From NCBI GenBank assembly GCA_030653635.1, contig JAURYZ010000120.1:1-13890 (forward strand): DNA of 13,890 bases, given 5' to 3'. Source of the stretch: Coriobacteriia bacterium (lineage in GTDB: Bacteria; Actinomycetota; Coriobacteriia; Anaerosomatales; JAHIQC01). The notes beneath the pieces are model-generated. The model was not told the DNA's origin. It ran no database searches and saw only the letters and a list, made by a program, of their open reading frames with translations. Of the stretch, positions 1-6,860 are shown one piece after another. The position numbers and the translations under genes were made by a program. The stretch's first letter is position 1. The number at the start of each line of letters is the position of its first letter.

Positions 1-2
1 GA

Positions 3-296
3 TACGGTGGCGACGAGTTCGCAATCATCGCCCCCGAGACTGGCATCGATGAGCTTGAAATGCTCGCTGGTCGCCTTGTTGACGGCGTACGAGAGACCCC
101 GCTCGTGGATTGGGATGGGTCGACGATTCCACTGTCCATCAGTGTGGGAGGCGCCGTGATGCTCTCTGCAGACAGTGTGAAGGTCGACGGGCTGCTCGCA
201 GCGGCCGATGCGAGCCTTTACCAAGCGAAGCAGTCCGGCAAGGGACGCTGCGGCGTGATCGCCGGCTTCGGCACAGCGGTTCCGGCCACCAGCTAG
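3..296 (+). CDS. GGDEF-domain protein (probable diguanylate cyclase), 3' fragment
   Basis: The last 97 residues of a GGDEF domain are present; the 5' part lies outside the window. The frame opens with YGGDEF at residues 1-6, the active-site half-loop that makes cyclic di-GMP from two GTP. The usual later landmarks follow: a SISVGG strand (about residues 46-51, the equivalent of the family's SIGIA) and the closing helix ADASLYQAKQSGKGR near residues 69-83. An intact GGDEF suggests an active cyclase rather than a degenerate one, but the inhibitory RxxD site would lie just before the first base and cannot be judged. Any sensory domain is also missing. The gene converges on lipA, and the stop TAG at 294-296 overlaps lipA's stop. 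Domain identity is very likely; signal and regulation are unknown. Confidence 0.93.
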   Translation, partial: YGGDEFAIIAPETGIDELEMLAGRLVDGVRETPLVDWDGSTIPLSISVGGAVMLSADSVKVDGLLAAADASLYQAKQSGKGRCGVIAGFGTAVPATS

Positions 297-1177
297 ACCC
301 CCGAGGCTTCCTGCACCATCTCGCTCGCGTGATAGCTGCTGCGCACGAACGGCGCGCTGGCCACACTGGCGAAGCCCATCGCGCGCGCTTCGCGCCCAAG
401 GCGCGTGAACACCTCAGGTCCCACGAACTCCACCACCGGCAGGTGCGCAGCGCTCGGACGCAGGTACTGCCCCAACGTGAGTAACCGGACCCCATGAGCG
501 AGCAGGTCGCTCATGACGGCCCCGACCTCATCCTCGGTCTCTCCTAGGCCCAGCATAAGTCCCGACTTCGTGGGCAGATCGGGCTGGGTTTCGTGCACGC
601 GTGCAAGGACACCGAGTGAGCGGAAGTAGTCTGCACCAGGGCGCACCTCAAAGTAGAGGCGCGGCACAGTCTCAAGGTTGTGGTTGAACACAGCGGGATG
701 CGCTGCCGCCACGAGATCGACGCTTTGAAGCACGCCCGCGAAGTCACTGGTAAGCACCTCGATCGCCACCTCGGGCACCGCCTCGCGCAGCGCTTCGATC
801 ACCGCAACGAAATGCGCGGCACCGCCATCGGCGACGTCGTCGCGCGTGACAGCGGTGACCACCACGTGGGACAGCCCCATACGTGAAGCCGCCTCGGCAA
901 CACGCCGCGGCTCATCTGCATCTAGAGGCTCAGGAGTGCGGGTTTCGACAGCGCAGAAGCGACATCCACGGGTGCAAGCATCGCCCATGATCAAAAACGT
1001 GGCTGTGCCGCTCGAGAAGCATTCGCCCCTGTTTGGGCACTTGGCGCTTAGGCACACGGTATTGAGGCGCAACTCGCCCAAAATCCCGGCGACAGCAGTC
1101 GCCTGCCCCGGGGTCGCCAGAGGTCGGCGAAGCCATGACGGCAGTCGTTGTGGCGATGAGGCGCGTTCATTGATCAT
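293..1177 (-). CDS. lipA: Lipoyl synthase LipA (radical SAM)
   Basis: Inserts two sulfurs into protein-bound octanoyl groups to make lipoyl cofactor. About 294 residues, normal for the family. Both iron-sulfur sites are complete: the auxiliary cluster motif CLSAKCPNRGEC (C42, C47, C53) and the radical SAM motif CTRGCRFC (C68, C72, C75). The C-terminal RSSY (about 279-282), whose first Ser ligates the auxiliary cluster in characterised LipA, is present. The start is uncertain. I chose ATG 1177 because it gives a normal N-terminus (MINERASS...RLPSWLRRPL), but no strong ribosome site precedes it; an in-frame TTG at 1234 would add 19 residues. It lies 61 bases after lpdA and is probably co-transcribed with it. 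That suggests service of a lipoylated complex (glycine cleavage or a 2-oxoacid dehydrogenase) encoded elsewhere. No lipB or lplA is visible. Confidence 0.95.
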   Translation of the reverse strand: MINERASSPQRLPSWLRRPLATPGQATAVAGILGELRLNTVCLSAKCPNRGECFSSGTATFLIMGDACTRGCRFCAVETRTPEPLDADEPRRVAEAASRMGLSHVVVTAVTRDDVADGGAAHFVAVIEALREAVPEVAIEVLTSDFAGVLQSVDLVAAAHPAVFNHNLETVPRLYFEVRPGADYFRSLGVLARVHETQPDLPTKSGLMLGLGETEDEVGAVMSDLLAHGVRLLTLGQYLRPSAAHLPVVEFVGPEVFTRLGREARAMGFASVASAPFVRSSYHASEMVQEASGV

Positions 1178-1238
1178 GGGCGCGATGGTATCACGCAAGG
1201 CCTTCTGCCGAGGAGATGCGCTTTGGTGGCCCAAAGCC

Positions 1239-2618
1239 CTAGATCTTGCTCGCAGCGTCGGCAGCGGCGAACCTGATGACCTCGCTCACGGTGGGATGGG
1301 CGTGCACTGTGTGCGCGAGCTTCTCGACCGTGATGCCGTGGCGCATGCAAACCGCGATTTCATGGATTATCTCGACGGCGTGCGGTCCGACGATCTGGGC
1401 TCCGACGATGCGGCCGGTGCCCTTTTCAGCCACGAGTTGAACGAACCCATCACCCTCGCCCTCGCCTAGAGCCTTACCGTTTGCTGCAAACTTCGCAACG
1501 GCTTGAATCGCATCGACGCCTCGCTCTTTGGCACCATCCCTGCTGCGACCAACAACTGCGACCTCAGGGAATGTGTAAACGCAGGCAGGTATGCAATCTA
1601 GGTCGATGGTCTCGTGCGGCTCGGTTCCGGCCAGCACAGCAACGCAGTTGCGAGCCGCAGCCACACCCTCCTCCTCGGCGACGTGCGCGAGCATCATGCC
1701 GCCCACCAAGTCACCAATGGCCCAGATATTCTCGACGTTCGTCTGGTAGAACTCGTCGACCGCAACAGCGCGACGGTCGAACTCTATCCCCGCCTGCTCG
1801 TAGCCAAAACCCGCCGAGTTGGGCACGCGACCCACGGCGCTCATAACGATGCTGCTGTCCAGTGTGCCGCCGGAGCGCAAAGTGGCTCGCATCCGGGAAC
1901 CCACGCGCTCGACGCTCTCGACCGCGTCGCCGAGATGGAATTCCACGCCCATCTTTTCGAGCTTGGCCTGTGTCAGCTTCACAACCCGCCTGTCGTTTCC
2001 AGGCAGTACCTGGTCCATAAGCTCCACAACGGTGACCTTCGAGCCGAATGCGGCGTACGCACAGGCGAACTCGAGCCCGATCACACCGCCACCGATGATG
2101 GTGATGTCCTTGGGCAACTCGGAGAGTGCGACGGCGTCATCGCTGGTCCAAACCCCCTCCATGTCATGGTCTATGCCCGGGAGCCTGAACACGATAGAAC
2201 CCGTGGCCAAGATGATTGCGTCGTGCTCGATTCGCTCCTGATCGCCCACGGCGGGCGTCACAATGCACGCATCGCGACCATCAAGCGAACCCTCGCCATA
2301 CACGACGCGCACCTTAAGTCGTTTGGCGCTGCTTTCGATCTGACCTACCAGCTCATCGACGACGCCTTCTTTGCGCGTCCGCAGACGTTCGACATCCACA
2401 CTCGCAACCTGGGCCAGCAGGCCGAACTCCTCGGCATTCCTAGTGTCCGCGACAATGTGGGCTGAGCGCAGGATCGTCTTGGTGGGAATGCAGCCCCAGT
2501 TCAGGCACGTTCCGCCGAGTCGTTCGCGCTCCACGAGCGTGACTTCAGCGCCGAGGCGAGACGCCTCGAATGCCGCCGAGTAGCCGCCAGGACCGCCGCC
2601 GAGAACTGTGATGCGCAT
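1239..2618 (-). CDS. lpdA: Dihydrolipoyl dehydrogenase (E3)
   Basis: Flavoprotein that reoxidises dihydrolipoyl groups with NAD+ in 2-oxoacid dehydrogenase or glycine cleavage complexes. 459 residues. The FAD-binding GGGPGG is at the N-terminus and the redox disulfide GGTCLNWGC has C38 and C43. A central NAD-binding IIGGGVIGLEFA and a second FAD motif AIGDLVGG follow. The catalytic His-Glu pair (H441, E446) sits in HAHPTVSEV near the C-terminus. This set separates it from glutathione or mercuric reductases, and there is no fused lipoyl domain. ATG 2618 is chosen because MRITVLGGGPGG is the expected N-terminus, with GGGA just upstream; an in-frame GTG at 2651 adds only an unrelated stretch. 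It leads the lpdA-lipA pair and has its own candidate promoter upstream. Confidence 0.96.
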   Translation of the reverse strand: MRITVLGGGPGGYSAAFEASRLGAEVTLVERERLGGTCLNWGCIPTKTILRSAHIVADTRNAEEFGLLAQVASVDVERLRTRKEGVVDELVGQIESSAKRLKVRVVYGEGSLDGRDACIVTPAVGDQERIEHDAIILATGSIVFRLPGIDHDMEGVWTSDDAVALSELPKDITIIGGGVIGLEFACAYAAFGSKVTVVELMDQVLPGNDRRVVKLTQAKLEKMGVEFHLGDAVESVERVGSRMRATLRSGGTLDSSIVMSAVGRVPNSAGFGYEQAGIEFDRRAVAVDEFYQTNVENIWAIGDLVGGMMLAHVAEEEGVAAARNCVAVLAGTEPHETIDLDCIPACVYTFPEVAVVGRSRDGAKERGVDAIQAVAKFAANGKALGEGEGDGFVQLVAEKGTGRIVGAQIVGPHAVEIIHEIAVCMRHGITVEKLAHTVHAHPTVSEVIRFAAADAASKI

Positions 2619-2663
2619 GATGTATCCCAACCTCGAATCGAATACCGTCACAAATGTCCGATG

Positions 2664-2672
2664 ATTCTAGCA
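2664..2672 (-). promoter_or_regulatory. Candidate extended -10 promoter for lpdA-lipA
   Basis: Read on the minus strand this is TGCTAGAAT: a TGn extension followed by TAGAAT, one mismatch from TATAAT. It lies about 46 bases upstream of the lpdA ATG. The -35 position (about 2687-2692) reads ATATAT, which is poor, so the promoter would rely on the extended -10 or on an activator. The inverted repeat at 2683-2708 covers that -35 position. Confidence 0.45.
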
Positions 2673-2682
2673 TGCCCTTCGA

Positions 2683-2708
2683 GCGCATATATCGCCACTT
2701 GTATGCGC
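2683..2708. repeat. Inverted repeat GCGCATA-N12-TATGCGC upstream of lpdA
   Basis: Perfect 7-base arms (2683-2689 and 2702-2708) are separated by 12 bases in the 107-base gap between the response regulator gene and lpdA. No T run follows it in either direction, so it is a poor intrinsic terminator. Its centre is about 29 bases upstream of the lpdA -10 box, around the -39 position, where a class II activator or a repressor would sit. A dimeric regulator site is my reading; weak termination of the upstream operon is the alternative. Confidence 0.4.
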
Positions 2709-2725
2709 CCTTGGTCACGCTTCGG

Positions 2726-3490
2726 TCACGTTTCGTTGACGCGCTGCTTGGTCTGGGTCACGAGTGTTCGGCTCACCGGAATGACGGCCCCTTCGGCGTT
2801 CTTAAGCAACAACCTGAACGAGGACTTGTTGGCCCAGTGATAGCCCTGGACCGCCGCAAGCCTGACGATGTAGGAGCGGTGCACGCGCATGAAGCCCGGG
2901 TATTCTGCCGCCTCGATGGCCCCCAAAGACATCCTGCCTAGGAACCGTGCGTCATACGTGTATATGTATGTGTAGTTGCGCACACCCTCGACGTACACAA
3001 CGTCATTAAGGCTCACGAACTCCGTACCCGACTCAGACACGACCGGAATCCGCTCGGCCTGGGCCGAATCGACAGGACGGGCTCGCCTGAGAAGGGCCTC
3101 GACGCGGCATCGGAACTCCCGCACAGAAAAGGGCTTGGACAAGAAATCGTCGGCGCCCAGTGTGAACCCGTGCACCTTGGCGTCCTCAGTACCCTTGGCG
3201 GTTAGCATCATCACGGGAAGTCGCTCGTTGCTGGGGTTCTCGCGGATGCGCCGCAGAGCCTCCCAGCCGTCAACCACAGGCATCATGACGTCAAGCACGA
3301 CAAGATCGGGCCTGTGCAAAGCGACCGCTTCGGCCACGGAGGCTCCGTTGGGAAGTGTGTAGACCCCATAGCCATCATTCTCAAGCAGCGTGCGTAGACC
3401 GCGAACAAGGTCGGCATTATCATCCACAATCAGAATGGCGCCGTTGGTCGCGCGCTGCGTGACACTCGCCACCTTAGGTTTGGTCTGCAT
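2726..3490 (-). CDS. Response regulator, REC + LytTR DNA-binding domain
   Basis: 254 residues with two domains. The receiver domain (about 18-135) has the acidic pair D23/D24, phosphoacceptor D67 in VVLDVMMP, T97 and K119 in SKPF, so it should accept phosphate. The output domain (about 148-250) is LytTR. It shows VSLNDVVYVEGVRNYTYIYT near 159-178 and FMRVHRSYIV near 200-209, which are typical of AgrA, VirR and LytR regulators that bind direct repeats through beta strands. ATG 3490 is preceded by GAGAGG at good spacing. It lies 31 bases downstream of the histidine kinase gene and ends the three-gene signalling operon. A classical HisKA kinase feeding a LytTR regulator is less usual than the LytS/AgrC-type partners. 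The likely first target is its own operon's upstream array (6098-6154). Confidence 0.95.
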   Translation of the reverse strand: MQTKPKVASVTQRATNGAILIVDDNADLVRGLRTLLENDGYGVYTLPNGASVAEAVALHRPDLVVLDVMMPVVDGWEALRRIRENPSNERLPVMMLTAKGTEDAKVHGFTLGADDFLSKPFSVREFRCRVEALLRRARPVDSAQAERIPVVSESGTEFVSLNDVVYVEGVRNYTYIYTYDARFLGRMSLGAIEAAEYPGFMRVHRSYIVRLAAVQGYHWANKSSFRLLLKNAEGAVIPVSRTLVTQTKQRVNET

Positions 3491-3521
3491 GATGTCCCTC
3501 TCAACTCCGCCCCATTCGATT

Positions 3522-5066
3522 CTATACGACGCTGATCGATCCTGGGCCGTCTACATGCAAAAGCGGCAGTGTCACGACGAAGAGCGTGCCCTTCCCGTCG
3601 GGATTGGGTGCGAATAGAATCGCACCTCCGTGGGCGCGGGCGATCCGATCGGCTATCGGCAGACCGAGTCCCAGACCGGCGACGTCGGCATTGTCCGATG
3701 TATCGCCGCGTCCGAACAGATCAAACAGCACATGGGCGCGGTCTTCGGGCACCCCCCTACCGGTATCGAGCACTCGAATATCGACGTCGTCGTCAGAAAC
3801 CCTCATGCCGACACTCACCACACAGCCCCGACCCGAGTACTTGATGGCGTTGGACAGAAGGTTGTCGAGAACCTGGCGCAGTCTCACCGCATCTCCACGG
3901 AGCACGACCTCGGGAAGCTCCCCCTCGATCTGAACGCTCACACCCCCACTAGCCGCAAGCGCCCTGGCGTCCTCGACTGCGGAACCGACAACTTCATGCA
4001 ATGCAACATCCGAGTACTCGAGCGACATGTGTCCACGCTCGAGCATGGCGACGTCAAGCAGACTCGCGACAATCGACGAGAGGCGTGTGACCGCCGAGAC
4101 TATCGCTTCCACGGCATCGACCAAGCGAGGATCGGTCTCCCCGAACTCGTTGTCTTCCAGCATCTCGGCATACAACTGGATCACGGCCAGTGGGGAACGT
4201 ATCTCGTGTGACGCCACCGCGACGAAATCGGACTTCATCCCCATAGTTTGCTCAAGCCGTTTTGCGAGTCCCTCCTGCTGCGCGTACGCCTGCTCGAGCG
4301 AACCATATGACTCGAGCAGCTGGGATTCCTGGTGCTGGAGCTGCGTCGTCATCGCATCGAGTGAACGAGATAGTTCGCCTATCTCATCTGTTCGCCCGTC
4401 ATCGAGCGAGACGTTGCGCTCGCCGCGGGAGATCCTCTCGGCCGCATCTCGCAAGTCGCCGATCGGCTCCACGACTGTTCGAACCACCAGCCATCCGCCC
4501 CACAATGCCGCGACCACCATCGCGAACATCAGCACCGTCGCTGTTGCCGTTGCCGGTTGGATGATCGCGTCTGCCAGTCCGACTGGACGAAAGCAGATCA
4601 TGACCACCGCTACATCGATTCCCTCGACGGCGACCGGTACCCGAGCCACTTGCGGCTTGGTAAACACATCAAGCAGCCCAGAGCTGGACCCGACAGTGTC
4701 GCTGATACATCCGCCCTGGGTTTCCGCGATCACGTTACCTTGTACGTCGAGGATCTCGATGCACTGCATCTCGACGCCCTTGTTGGCACTCATGATGCTT
4801 TCGAGCTGCGCTAGAATACGCGCCCTATCCTGATCGGCGATCACCGGCAGAAGCGCTCCGGCGGCCACACCACTCGCATACTCGATGCTCGCCAACCGTT
4901 CGTTGGCGGCCGTTCTCACAGACGCCAGCGTCGCAACCGCCCCGAGCAAGAGACCCGTCACCACTACAAACAAGACGATGAAGCCCACATAGCGCGTCGA
5001 CAGCGAATCGCGAAACAGTCCAAAGCGGGGTTTGGGCGGCTTCATGGCAGGGCCGACCTCACTCAT
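3522..5066 (-). CDS. Sensor histidine kinase (extracytoplasmic domain, HAMP, HisKA, HATPase)
   Basis: About 514 residues. TM1 spans roughly 27-49. An extracytoplasmic domain of about 120 residues follows, with three cysteines. TM2 spans roughly 172-196 and HAMP about 195-249. A Gln/Glu-rich coiled linker leads to HisKA with the H-box ASHEIRSPLAVI (phosphorylated H287). The ATPase domain has N-box DNLLSNAIKYS (402, 406), DTGRG (434-438), LFDLFGRG and GLGLGL (464-469). All catalytic boxes are intact. The start is taken as ATG 5066, overlapping the receptor gene's stop by 8 bases (ATGAGTGA), which implies translational coupling; ATG 5045 with GAGG upstream is the alternative. The sensor domain matches no family I can name by eye. 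It presumably contacts the PhnD-like receptor encoded just upstream and phosphorylates the LytTR regulator encoded downstream. Confidence 0.95.
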   Translation of the reverse strand: MSEVGPAMKPPKPRFGLFRDSLSTRYVGFIVLFVVVTGLLLGAVATLASVRTAANERLASIEYASGVAAGALLPVIADQDRARILAQLESIMSANKGVEMQCIEILDVQGNVIAETQGGCISDTVGSSSGLLDVFTKPQVARVPVAVEGIDVAVVMICFRPVGLADAIIQPATATATVLMFAMVVAALWGGWLVVRTVVEPIGDLRDAAERISRGERNVSLDDGRTDEIGELSRSLDAMTTQLQHQESQLLESYGSLEQAYAQQEGLAKRLEQTMGMKSDFVAVASHEIRSPLAVIQLYAEMLEDNEFGETDPRLVDAVEAIVSAVTRLSSIVASLLDVAMLERGHMSLEYSDVALHEVVGSAVEDARALAASGGVSVQIEGELPEVVLRGDAVRLRQVLDNLLSNAIKYSGRGCVVSVGMRVSDDDVDIRVLDTGRGVPEDRAHVLFDLFGRGDTSDNADVAGLGLGLPIADRIARAHGGAILFAPNPDGKGTLFVVTLPLLHVDGPGSISVV

Positions 5067-6018
5067 CGGCGTGGTGTCCACATGCGCCACGAAGCTCCAC
5101 TGCGAACTCATACTCTGCCGGATCGAGCTTCTCAAAGCCCTCGATTGCGCTGCCAGGTGGCAGCAACGTCTCCATGTCCAACCCCACAAGGATGTTCAAG
5201 ATGCGTGCACGCAGCTCAGGGTCCATGTCCGAGCGCACGATGACTGGCGGGCATCCGAAAGGCACGGACTGCTCGATCACGCGAATGCCGCTCAGGTCCA
5301 ACGAGCCCGACTGTGCGCTATTGATCACCGTTGCGCGAGCATCGCCGCTGAGAACGTCGCGAAGGTTCTGCTCCTGGGTCTCCCCAAGTCGAAGCTCCGA
5401 GAAATAGTCTGTCGCGACACGCCCATCCTGCTGTAGAAGGTAGGACAGATACGCGTAGCCGCCAAGCGAGCTCTTGTCCGACACCGCGACCACCGACCCG
5501 GCCAGAGCATCGATCCCTGTCGCGGTATCCGCGGCGCGCACCACAAGTTGAGCGCGCGACATCGTCGAGCCGTTGATGATTGGCGTGGCGACACCGTCGC
5601 ACACGCCCCGCTCCGTCAGATCGAGGTAGTGATGCGCACATACGAACGCGATATCGATCTCATCAGCAGCGATGACCTTCGCGGCTTCGTCCTCTTTGCT
5701 GAGATAACGGACCGTGAGGGGTGTGTCGAGCTCATCGGAGAGCGCCTTGATGATTCGGGCCCAGTTCGACCACTCTCCAGGGCCTCCGGGGGTGCGTGCG
5801 ACCGCCACAGTCAGCGAACTTTGGCGTGGTTCCGGACTCCGGCGCTCGTTATCACCAGCCGAGGCTGGCAAGCTCAACAGATTGGCAAACTCCAAGCCGA
5901 TCACGACCGCGCATAGAGCGGAGGCGACAATTGCGGCTACCAGCCAACGACGCGAAAGAGACCGTCGGGCAACGGGTGTCTGAGCGCGCTCAGAAGGCGA
6001 TTCGGGCACGTTTGGCAT
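5059..6018 (-). CDS. PhnD-type periplasmic binding protein, N-terminally anchored (sensor receptor)
   Basis: 319 residues. After a basic start there is one hydrophobic segment (about 25-50) followed by PASAG, so the protein is either anchored by an uncleaved helix or cut after ASA. C36 is not in a good lipobox. The rest has the two-lobe solute-binding fold of the PhnD/phosphonate family: LTVAVART near 69-76, IDIAFVCAHHYL near 121-132, VVAVSDKSSLGGYAY near 176-190 and VPFGCPPVIVRSDM near 252-265. No ABC permease or ATPase is nearby; it is the first gene of an operon with a kinase and regulator, so it is probably a receptor, as with AioX. C127 stands where many relatives have Gly or Ser, and C256 is in a later loop; both may line the cleft. 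ATG 6018 has GGAG 7 bases upstream. The ligand is unknown. Confidence 0.85.
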   Translation of the reverse strand: MPNVPESPSERAQTPVARRSLSRRWLVAAIVASALCAVVIGLEFANLLSLPASAGDNERRSPEPRQSSLTVAVARTPGGPGEWSNWARIIKALSDELDTPLTVRYLSKEDEAAKVIAADEIDIAFVCAHHYLDLTERGVCDGVATPIINGSTMSRAQLVVRAADTATGIDALAGSVVAVSDKSSLGGYAYLSYLLQQDGRVATDYFSELRLGETQEQNLRDVLSGDARATVINSAQSGSLDLSGIRVIEQSVPFGCPPVIVRSDMDPELRARILNILVGLDMETLLPPGSAIEGFEKLDPAEYEFAVELRGACGHHADE

Positions 6019-6058
6019 AGATGGGCTCCGCTCCCGGTGATTACATCCACTGGATCAG

Positions 6059-6064
6059 ATTCTA
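6059..6064 (-). promoter_or_regulatory. Candidate -10 box for the receptor-kinase-regulator operon
   Basis: TAGAAT on the minus strand, about 41 bases upstream of the receptor gene ATG. The -35 position 17 bases away reads GAACAA, a poor match. The nearest GTTC box of the array at 6098-6154 lies about 34 bases further upstream. That arrangement would suit an activator-dependent promoter. Assigned by eye only. Confidence 0.4.
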
Positions 6065-6097
6065 CGCCAAGACGCTCAGACTTGTTCGTCGACTCAC

Positions 6098-6154
6098 GAA
6101 CTCCGAACTTTGACCTGAACTTTGAGCGAACTTTGAAAGTTCTCCAGAAGTTCT
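6098..6154 (-). promoter_or_regulatory. Array of GTTC boxes, candidate LytTR operator
   Basis: On the minus strand TCAAAGTTC occurs three times exactly (6136-6128, 6125-6117, 6113-6105; steps of 11 and 12 bases). A degenerate fourth copy, TCGGAGTTC, is at 6106-6098. On the plus strand AGTTCT occurs at 6138-6143 and 6149-6154, again 11 bases apart. The first copy forms part of the 15-base palindrome GAACTTTGAAAGTTC (6128-6142). Read as AAAGTTCAG and AAAGTTCGG, two copies fit the LytTR consensus as I recall it, [TA][AC][CA]GTTN[AG][TG]. The operon just downstream encodes a LytTR regulator, so autoregulation is the natural reading. The array begins at the stop codon of the TorD-like gene. Confidence 0.6.
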
Positions 6155-6860
6155 AGAATTGTAGTGAGGGTTCCAAACCGCGATACGAACTTTCCGAGGC
6201 CGCAGCGTGGCCATACTCGCAGAACAGCAACTGCTCGAGTATGGAACCTGCGAATCTCAGGACGGGATTCTCGGCCCGCGCATAGGTCGCAGCGGCAAAG
6301 ACCACACCCCACTGGTACAGGTGCGTGACCACGAATGCCCGGGATGTGAGGAGCTGATCGGACTCTCCTGCTGCTGCATCCTTCAGACAGTGGGCCATGA
6401 ACTCCAACTCGTTGGAGATGTGGGCAGCACAGCACCTATCTTCGGTCCATGGCGTGAAGCCCGCCGCATCGTACGCGACAAGGACATCCGAAATCACCCC
6501 ATCGACGGCCGGGGACAGATAGCTGCAGGCGCATGGGGGCACGAGCGGCATGGTCGCGACCCAGTCCTTGCCGCCAAATAGGCGAGTGCACTCGTCAAGC
6601 AGGGCACCAGATGACGGGTTCGCTTCAAGCCACGCGAGGGCCCGGGCTCCCGAGTCGTGCAGGTCCTCGCCCCATGAACGGCACTCACTAGAGCCTGGGC
6701 ATCCCGCGAGCATGGTACGGATTGCAGCGGGGTGCGCGGTGGCATCCAGACGGAATAGCTCGGCACAAGCGGAAAACTTGCGCGCCTTGGCGCGTTGCGA
6801 CACCCCGGAGACCTCGCTTGGACTCTGAGCCTGCTCGCGCGTGATCAAACGAATACCCAT
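6153..6860 (-). CDS. TorD/DmsD-family molybdoenzyme chaperone
   Basis: 235 residues, the normal size for this all-helical family, which binds the Tat signal and apo-form of DMSO-reductase-type molybdoenzymes and helps cofactor insertion in the cytoplasm. The diagnostic part is around residues 140-160: EDRCCAAHISNELEFMAHCL, matching the family's ExxDHI..ELEFM core. A helix with FVVTHLYQWGVVFAAA follows. No signal peptide or membrane helix is seen. Unusually, there are ten cysteines, including the adjacent pair C-C just before the core motif. ATG 6860 has AGGGG upstream. It is divergent from the NapHG-like gene, which suggests both serve one respiratory molybdoenzyme, but no catalytic subunit lies in the window. 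It could share transcription with the receptor operon 134 bases downstream. Family call is by motif and context; the client is unknown. Confidence 0.8.
   Translation of the reverse strand: MGIRLITREQAQSPSEVSGVSQRAKARKFSACAELFRLDATAHPAAIRTMLAGCPGSSECRSWGEDLHDSGARALAWLEANPSSGALLDECTRLFGGKDWVATMPLVPPCACSYLSPAVDGVISDVLVAYDAAGFTPWTEDRCCAAHISNELEFMAHCLKDAAAGESDQLLTSRAFVVTHLYQWGVVFAAATYARAENPVLRFAGSILEQLLFCEYGHAAASESSYRGLEPSLQF

Noticed and set aside
846..1469. Open frame (207 codons) opposite lipA and the end of lpdA
   Set aside because: It spans two well-supported genes on the other strand, shows no domain and has no ribosome site; a shadow of GC-biased codons.
1614..2465. Long open frame (283 codons) antisense to lpdA
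   Set aside because: It lies wholly opposite a clear dihydrolipoyl dehydrogenase, its translation is rich in His, Arg and Asp with no recognisable motif, and high-GC codon bias makes such open antisense frames common.
6128..6142. Palindrome GAACTTTGAAAGTTC as a terminator for the TorD-like gene
   Set aside because: The arms leave a one-base loop and no T run follows, and the arms are members of the wider box array; an operator fits better.
6187..6195. Further GAACTTTC copy inside the TorD-like gene
   Set aside because: It lies in coding sequence, is out of phase with the array and differs after GAACTTT; probably chance.
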